This document shows, one piece after another, positions 59,603 to 64,000 of a stretch of DNA of 64,000 bases (positions are counted from its first letter, which is position 1; each line of letters starts with the position of its first letter). The stretch spans positions 11,195,001 through 11,259,000 of the forward strand of contig CM069597.1 of assembly GCA_035771175.1 (NCBI GenBank), in the 5' to 3' direction. The DNA is from Paratinospora sagittata. Its lineage: Eukaryota > Streptophyta > Magnoliopsida > Ranunculales > Menispermaceae. The notes below the pieces were generated by a model. The model searched no databases and was not told the origin of the DNA. It saw nothing but the letters and a program-made list of their open reading frames with translations. Both the position numbers and the translations under genes were made by a program.

Positions 59603-62600
59603 ATGGAGGAGAACACAAGCAATATGTACACAGGCAATATGATCAGGTTGACTGCATTTAATTATGCAATTTGGAAGCCGAAGATGGAGGATCTTTTATA
59701 CATTAAAGATCTGTGGAAGCCGATTATAATGCCGAAGGAGGAAGCTGTGACTACAACTTCAACAGATGACAAGACATCAAAAACAACCAGCACAGACACT
59801 GATTGGGTCGTGCTGAACCGAAAGTGTGCTGCTCAAATCAGACAATGGATCGACAAGAGCATTTTTCAAAATTTTGCTAATGAACACGATGCTTACGTTC
59901 TTTGGCAAAAGTTGGAGACAATGTATGCGAGGACAACCGTACAGAATAAAGCTAATCTGATACGACGATTAGTCAATTTGAAGTATAAAGATGGAAGCAG
60001 CGTATCGGAACACATGAGTGAGTTCCAAGGCATTGTAGATCAACTCAACTCTATGATGATGATCGTAGATGACGAGCTACAAGCGTTGTTGTTGACGAGT
60101 TCTCTACCAAAAAGTTGGGACACTCTAGTTGTGTCAGTTAGTAACTCAGCTCCTGACGGCAAGCTTACCATGGAAATGGTAAAAGACAGAATGTTGAACG
60201 AAGACTCTCGACGAAAAGACAATGGTTATACTCCTGAAACTGAAGCACTTGTCATGGAAAAACAAGGCAAGCAAGAATGGCACGGAAGGAGTAAAAGCAG
60301 ATATCCTCGTAACCAAAGTCAGCAAAGAGGACGCTCGAAGTCCAGATCGTGGCATGACAAGAAGTGTCATCACTGCGGCAAGCCTGGACACTTCATTCAA
60401 GAATGTCGAAAGTTAAAGGCGGAACGATCCAGAAATCCAGAAGCAGAAACCCGAACAAATGACACCGCAACTCTCACTGAAGAAGTCGTCATTGTTCGAG
60501 ATGCTGATTATGTCAACCTTGCAAGTCAAGACTCTACATGGGTAGTTGACTCAGGTGCGTCCTACCATGTCACCTCACGACGAGATTTCTTCTCAGCCTA
60601 CACGCAAGGTGATTTCGGACGAGTGAGGATGGGAAATGATGATGCATCCAAAATTATCGGCATCGGTAATATTTATTTAGAAACTAACCTTGGATACAGG
60701 TTACTCTTGAAAGATGTGAGGCATGTTCCAGATATCCGCCTCAATTTGATCTCCACCGGAATGCTTGATGACGATGGCTACAATAATAACTTTGGTGAAG
60801 GAAAATGGAAGCTCACCAAAGGAAACTTGGTAGTAGCCAGAGGCAAGAAAGATGCATCACTCTACCACACAGAAGTCAAGCTGTGTAAAGAAGAAGTAAA
60901 TACCATGAGGAAAGAAGTTCCCACCGAGTTATGGCATAAGCGGCTCGGCCACATGAGTGAAAAGGGTCTCAGAATTCTTTCCAAGAAGGAGCACTTGCCA
61001 GGAATGACAGGTACATCTTTACGTACTTGTGTTGATTGTATTATGGGTAAACAACACAGAGTTGCATTTCGTAGTTCCCCACCATCTAGAAAGGCAAATA
61101 TTCTAGATTTAATACACACAGATGTCTGTACAATGAGTTGTAAGACACTAGGAGGTGCTCATTATTTTGTGACTTTTATTGATGATCACTCTAGAAAAGT
61201 GTGGGCCTTTGCTTTGAAAACTAAAGATCAAGTGCAGGAAGTTTTCAAGCAATTTCATGTAAAAGTTGAGAAAGAAACTGGCAGACGTTTGAAGTGTGTA
61301 CGATCAGACAATGGCGGTGAGTATCGCGGATCATTCGAGGAGTATTGCAGAAGTTTCGGCATCAGGCTGGAAAAATCAGTACCAAAGACACCTCAACACA
61401 ATGGTGTCGCAGAGAGGATGAACAGAACCATCTGTGAAAGAGTCAGATGTATGCTCTCAAATGCAAAACTGCCAAACTCCTATTGGGGGGAGGCAATGAG
61501 GACAACAGTTGATTTAATCAACCTTTCTCCATCAGTTCCATTGAACTACGACGTACCAGAAAAGGTTTGGACGGGGAAAGACGTTTCTTACAAACACTTG
61601 AAAGTATTCGGCTGCAGAGCATTTGTTCACATCCCTAGAGACGAAAGGTCCAAGCTGGATGGAAAAACAAAGCAGTGTATCTTTGTGGGATATTCCCATG
61701 AAGAATTCGGCTACAGATTATGGGATCCTGTCAACAAAAAGATTGTCAGAAGTAGAGACGTGGTGTTTCTTGAAGATCAGACAATCGAGGATTTTCAGAA
61801 ACCTGAGAAGCCACAATCAGAAGAACTTCCAGTTAATCTGGAACCAGTCCCACCATCAACAAATTCAGATGACAAGGGAGTTGCACCAGATACTGAGGAT
61901 GATGTTCCACCAGCTCAAAGTTCAGAACCAGAACAAGTTCCTGAACAAGTTCCTGAATAAGTCCAACCAGAAACACAGCTAAGGAGATCCACCAGAGAGC
62001 GACAACCAAGTCAAAGATATCCTCCTAGCGACTATGTGATGCTCACTGACGGGGGAGAACCAGAGAGCTATACCGAAGCTATCACTGATGAGCATAAGAC
62101 TGAGTGGATGAAAGCCATGCAGGAAGAAATGAAATCTCTGCATGAGAACCACACATTTGGCTTGGTGAAATTACCGCAGGGAAAGAAAGCCCTCAAGAAT
62201 AAGTGGGTGTACAGAATCAAAAGCGAAGAAGGTAGCTCGCAGCCACGATACAAAGCAAGATTGGTTGTGAAAGGGTTCGGACAGAAGAAAGGCGTTGACT
62301 TCGATGAAATCTTCTCACCAGTGGTAAAAATGTCTTCAATCCGAGTTGTTCTTGGCTTGGCAGCTAGTCTTAATCTGGAGGTTGAACAACTTGATGTAAA
62401 AACCGCATTTTTACATGGTGATCTCGACGAGGAAATCTATATGGAGCAGCCTGAAGGTTTCCAAGTCAAAAGAAAAGAGAAGCTGGTATGCAGGCTAAAG
62501 AAGAGTCTGTATGGTTTGAAACAGGCACCGCGGCAGTGGTATAAAAAGTTTGACTCGTTCATGGAGCAAACGGAGTACAACCGAACGACAGCTGATCACT

Positions 62601-63625
62601 GCGTCTTCATCAAGAAATTCTCTGATGGTGATTTTATTATTCTTTTGCTTTATGTTGATGATATGTTAATTGTAGGCCAAGATATTGGCAAGATTAACAC
62701 GTTAAAGAAAGAGTTGAGCAAGTCTTTTGCCATGAAAGACTTAGGACCCGCAAAACAAATCCTTGGCATGAAGATTGTTCGTGACAGGAAGAACAAGAAA
62801 CTTTGGCTATCTCAAGAAAAGTATATTGAGAAAGTTTTAGAGCGGTTCAACATGAGCAAAGCTAAACCTGTTAGTTCTCCACTGGCAAGCCACTTCAAGC
62901 TTAATGCGAGCCAGTGTCCTTCAAGCGAAGAAGAAAAATCAGAGATAAGCAAGGTGCCTTATGCATCGGTAGTTGGCAGTCTAATGTACGCTATGGTATG
63001 CACCAGACCGGACATTGCTCATGCTGTTGGTGTTGTGAGCCGATTTCTATCAAATCCTGGAAAGGAACATTGGACAGCAGTCAAATGGATACTCAGGTAT
63101 CTTAGAGGTACTTCTAGTCATTGTTTATGTTTTGGTAATGATAAATCTGTATTAGAAGGATTTACAGATTCAGATATGGCTGGCGATGTGGATACGAGAA
63201 AGTCGATATCCGGGTACCTAATAACCTTTGCAGGGGGAGCTGTCTCATGGCAATCACGATTACAGAAGTGTATTGCTTTAAGTACCACAGAAGCTGAGTA
63301 CATTGCAATCACTGAAGGTTGTAAGGAGATCTTGTGGATGAAAAAGTTCCTACAAGAATTGCAGCAGAACCAAGACAAATATGTTCTTTATTGCGACAGT
63401 CAAAGCGCAATTCACCTCAGCAAGAACTCAACTTTCCATTCAAGGTCCAAGCACATCGACGTGCGGTATCATTGGATTCGTGATGTGCTGGAAAATAAAC
63501 TGCTGCAAGTTGAGAAGATCCACACTAATGACAACGGAGCAGATATGATGACGAAGTCCCTAACCAGAGAAAAGCTTGCTATCTGTAGAGAGATTGCAGG
63601 TGTGGAGGAGCCCTGTTCCACATGA
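59603..63625 (+). pseudogene. Tork-like copia gag-pol with a single in-frame stop
   Basis: Gag begins at 59603 (UBN2-type, WKPKMEDLL). CCHC knuckle C255, C258, H263, C268; protease DSGA with D316; pre-integrase zinc region (LWHKRLGHMS near 447). Integrase acidic residues D507, D569 and E604; then the LKVFGC and VGY-x9-RLWDP blocks, as in Tnt1-type elements. TAA at 61958-61960 ends the first part (785 codons). The frame then continues open through an RSTRERQP block into reverse transcriptase (YVDD at 62651-62662) and RNase H (TDSDMAGD, STTEAEY, YCDSQSAI), ending at 63625. The stop lies in the low-complexity linker between integrase and reverse transcriptase, where a VPEQ unit is repeated. A single C-to-T change in a Gln codon would explain it. 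All catalytic motifs are present. As it stands, only the Gag-to-integrase part would be made from the first frame. Confidence 0.93.
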
Positions 63626-63641
63626 GGTGGAGGGGGAGATT
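63624..63641 (+). other. Polypurine tract of the Tork-like element
   Basis: GAGGTGGAGGGGGAGATT directly before the 3' LTR; it overlaps the last two bases of the gag-pol stop codon. Confidence 0.9.
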
Positions 63642-64000
63642 TGATGGGGTCCACCTCATCCTGTAGCAAACAAGATTCTCGTGGTTTGCATGGGAGGCAT
63701 GCATGACGGAAACGGCAACAATCTTCACGTGGGCTATGCGTGGGATGCGTGGGATGCATGAGATGGAAGCAAGCTTCACGTGGGAAGCTCCAAAATAATT
63801 ACAGAAAAGCCCCTGTTTAAACTCCTATAAATAGAGCCTTAATTTCATTCTTCAAAATAATCTGAGAGATCAAATATTCAGAGAGATCTAATTCTAGAGA
63901 TCTAGAGAGCCTCAAAGAGAGTTTCTTTGAGAAGAAAAAGTGTGAGCCAATTTGTGAAGTGTTATCCACAAATTGAAGATACATAATTAGTGTATATTTG
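63642..64000 (+). repeat. 3' LTR of the Tork-like element (partial)
   Basis: First 359 of about 568 bp, nearly identical to 58800-59158. Confidence 0.95.

Larger units (their letters stand above)
58800..64000 (+). mobile_element. Young Tork-lineage Ty1/copia retrotransposon (3' end off window)
   Basis: 5' LTR 58800-59367, primer site, leader, gag-pol 59603-63625, polypurine tract 63624-63641, and 3' LTR from 63642 beyond the edge. The 359 comparable LTR bases differ at three positions (about 0.8%), so insertion is recent. It lies just downstream of the patatin-like gene, inside an older gypsy element. Confidence 0.95.

Overview
This is nuclear DNA of a flowering plant, probably a eudicot with a large, repeat-rich genome. 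The evidence is a six-exon patatin-like phospholipase gene with plant-type GT-AG introns, embedded in nested plant LTR retrotransposons (Ty3/gypsy chromovirus-like; Ty1/copia SIRE and Tork lineages; a gag-only non-autonomous element). I see no bacterial-type operons, rRNA genes, intact tRNA genes or CRISPR array. About 80% of the window is transposon-derived. Species cannot be named from sequence alone.

Layout. 1-321: unassigned. 422-5119 (minus): decayed gypsy gag-pol, truncated at its 3' end. 5382-5630: a single tRNA-headed SINE-like unit. 6296-12609 (minus): a broken ORF of unknown function downstream of a tRNA-iMet primer binding site and the LTR at 12863-16797. This ORF is split by a SIRE-type solo LTR (6931-11772), which itself carries two further insertions (7789-9121 and 9420-10180). 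12863-16797: gypsy LTR split by another SIRE-type solo LTR. 16798-24252 (plus): a second decayed copy of the same gypsy gag-pol, split by a third SIRE-type solo LTR whose target-site duplication (TSD) is perfect. 24360-26991: a long LTR. 27531-43321: a four-level nest. A gypsy LTR contains a SIRE-type solo LTR, which contains a SIRE-like copia element (29851-41146), whose 5' LTR contains a gypsy solo LTR (36354-39315). Each level is supported by 5-bp duplications or by continuity of the interrupted host copy.

44832-56614 (plus) is the one convincing host gene, a patatin-like acyl hydrolase whose spliced reading frame is open (402 residues) with its catalytic motifs present. Intron 2 (3.5 kb) carries a composite SINE-like palindromic element. 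Intron 5 (6.6 kb) carries a gag-only LTR retrotransposon in the opposite orientation. 57350-58799 is the 3' end of another gypsy element. From 58800 to the right edge is a young Tork-lineage copia element whose gag-pol is open except for one stop codon; its 3' LTR runs off the window.

The most unusual signal is a group of short composite elements (7789-9121, 9420-10180, 47075-48028). They are built from head-to-head tRNA-SINE-like halves, have LTR-like termini (TGTCAC...GTGACA), are flanked by 5-bp duplications and contain a shared palindromic linker. They look like SINE-derived sequence that inserted the way an LTR element does. All boundaries were read by eye; no alignment or database search was run.
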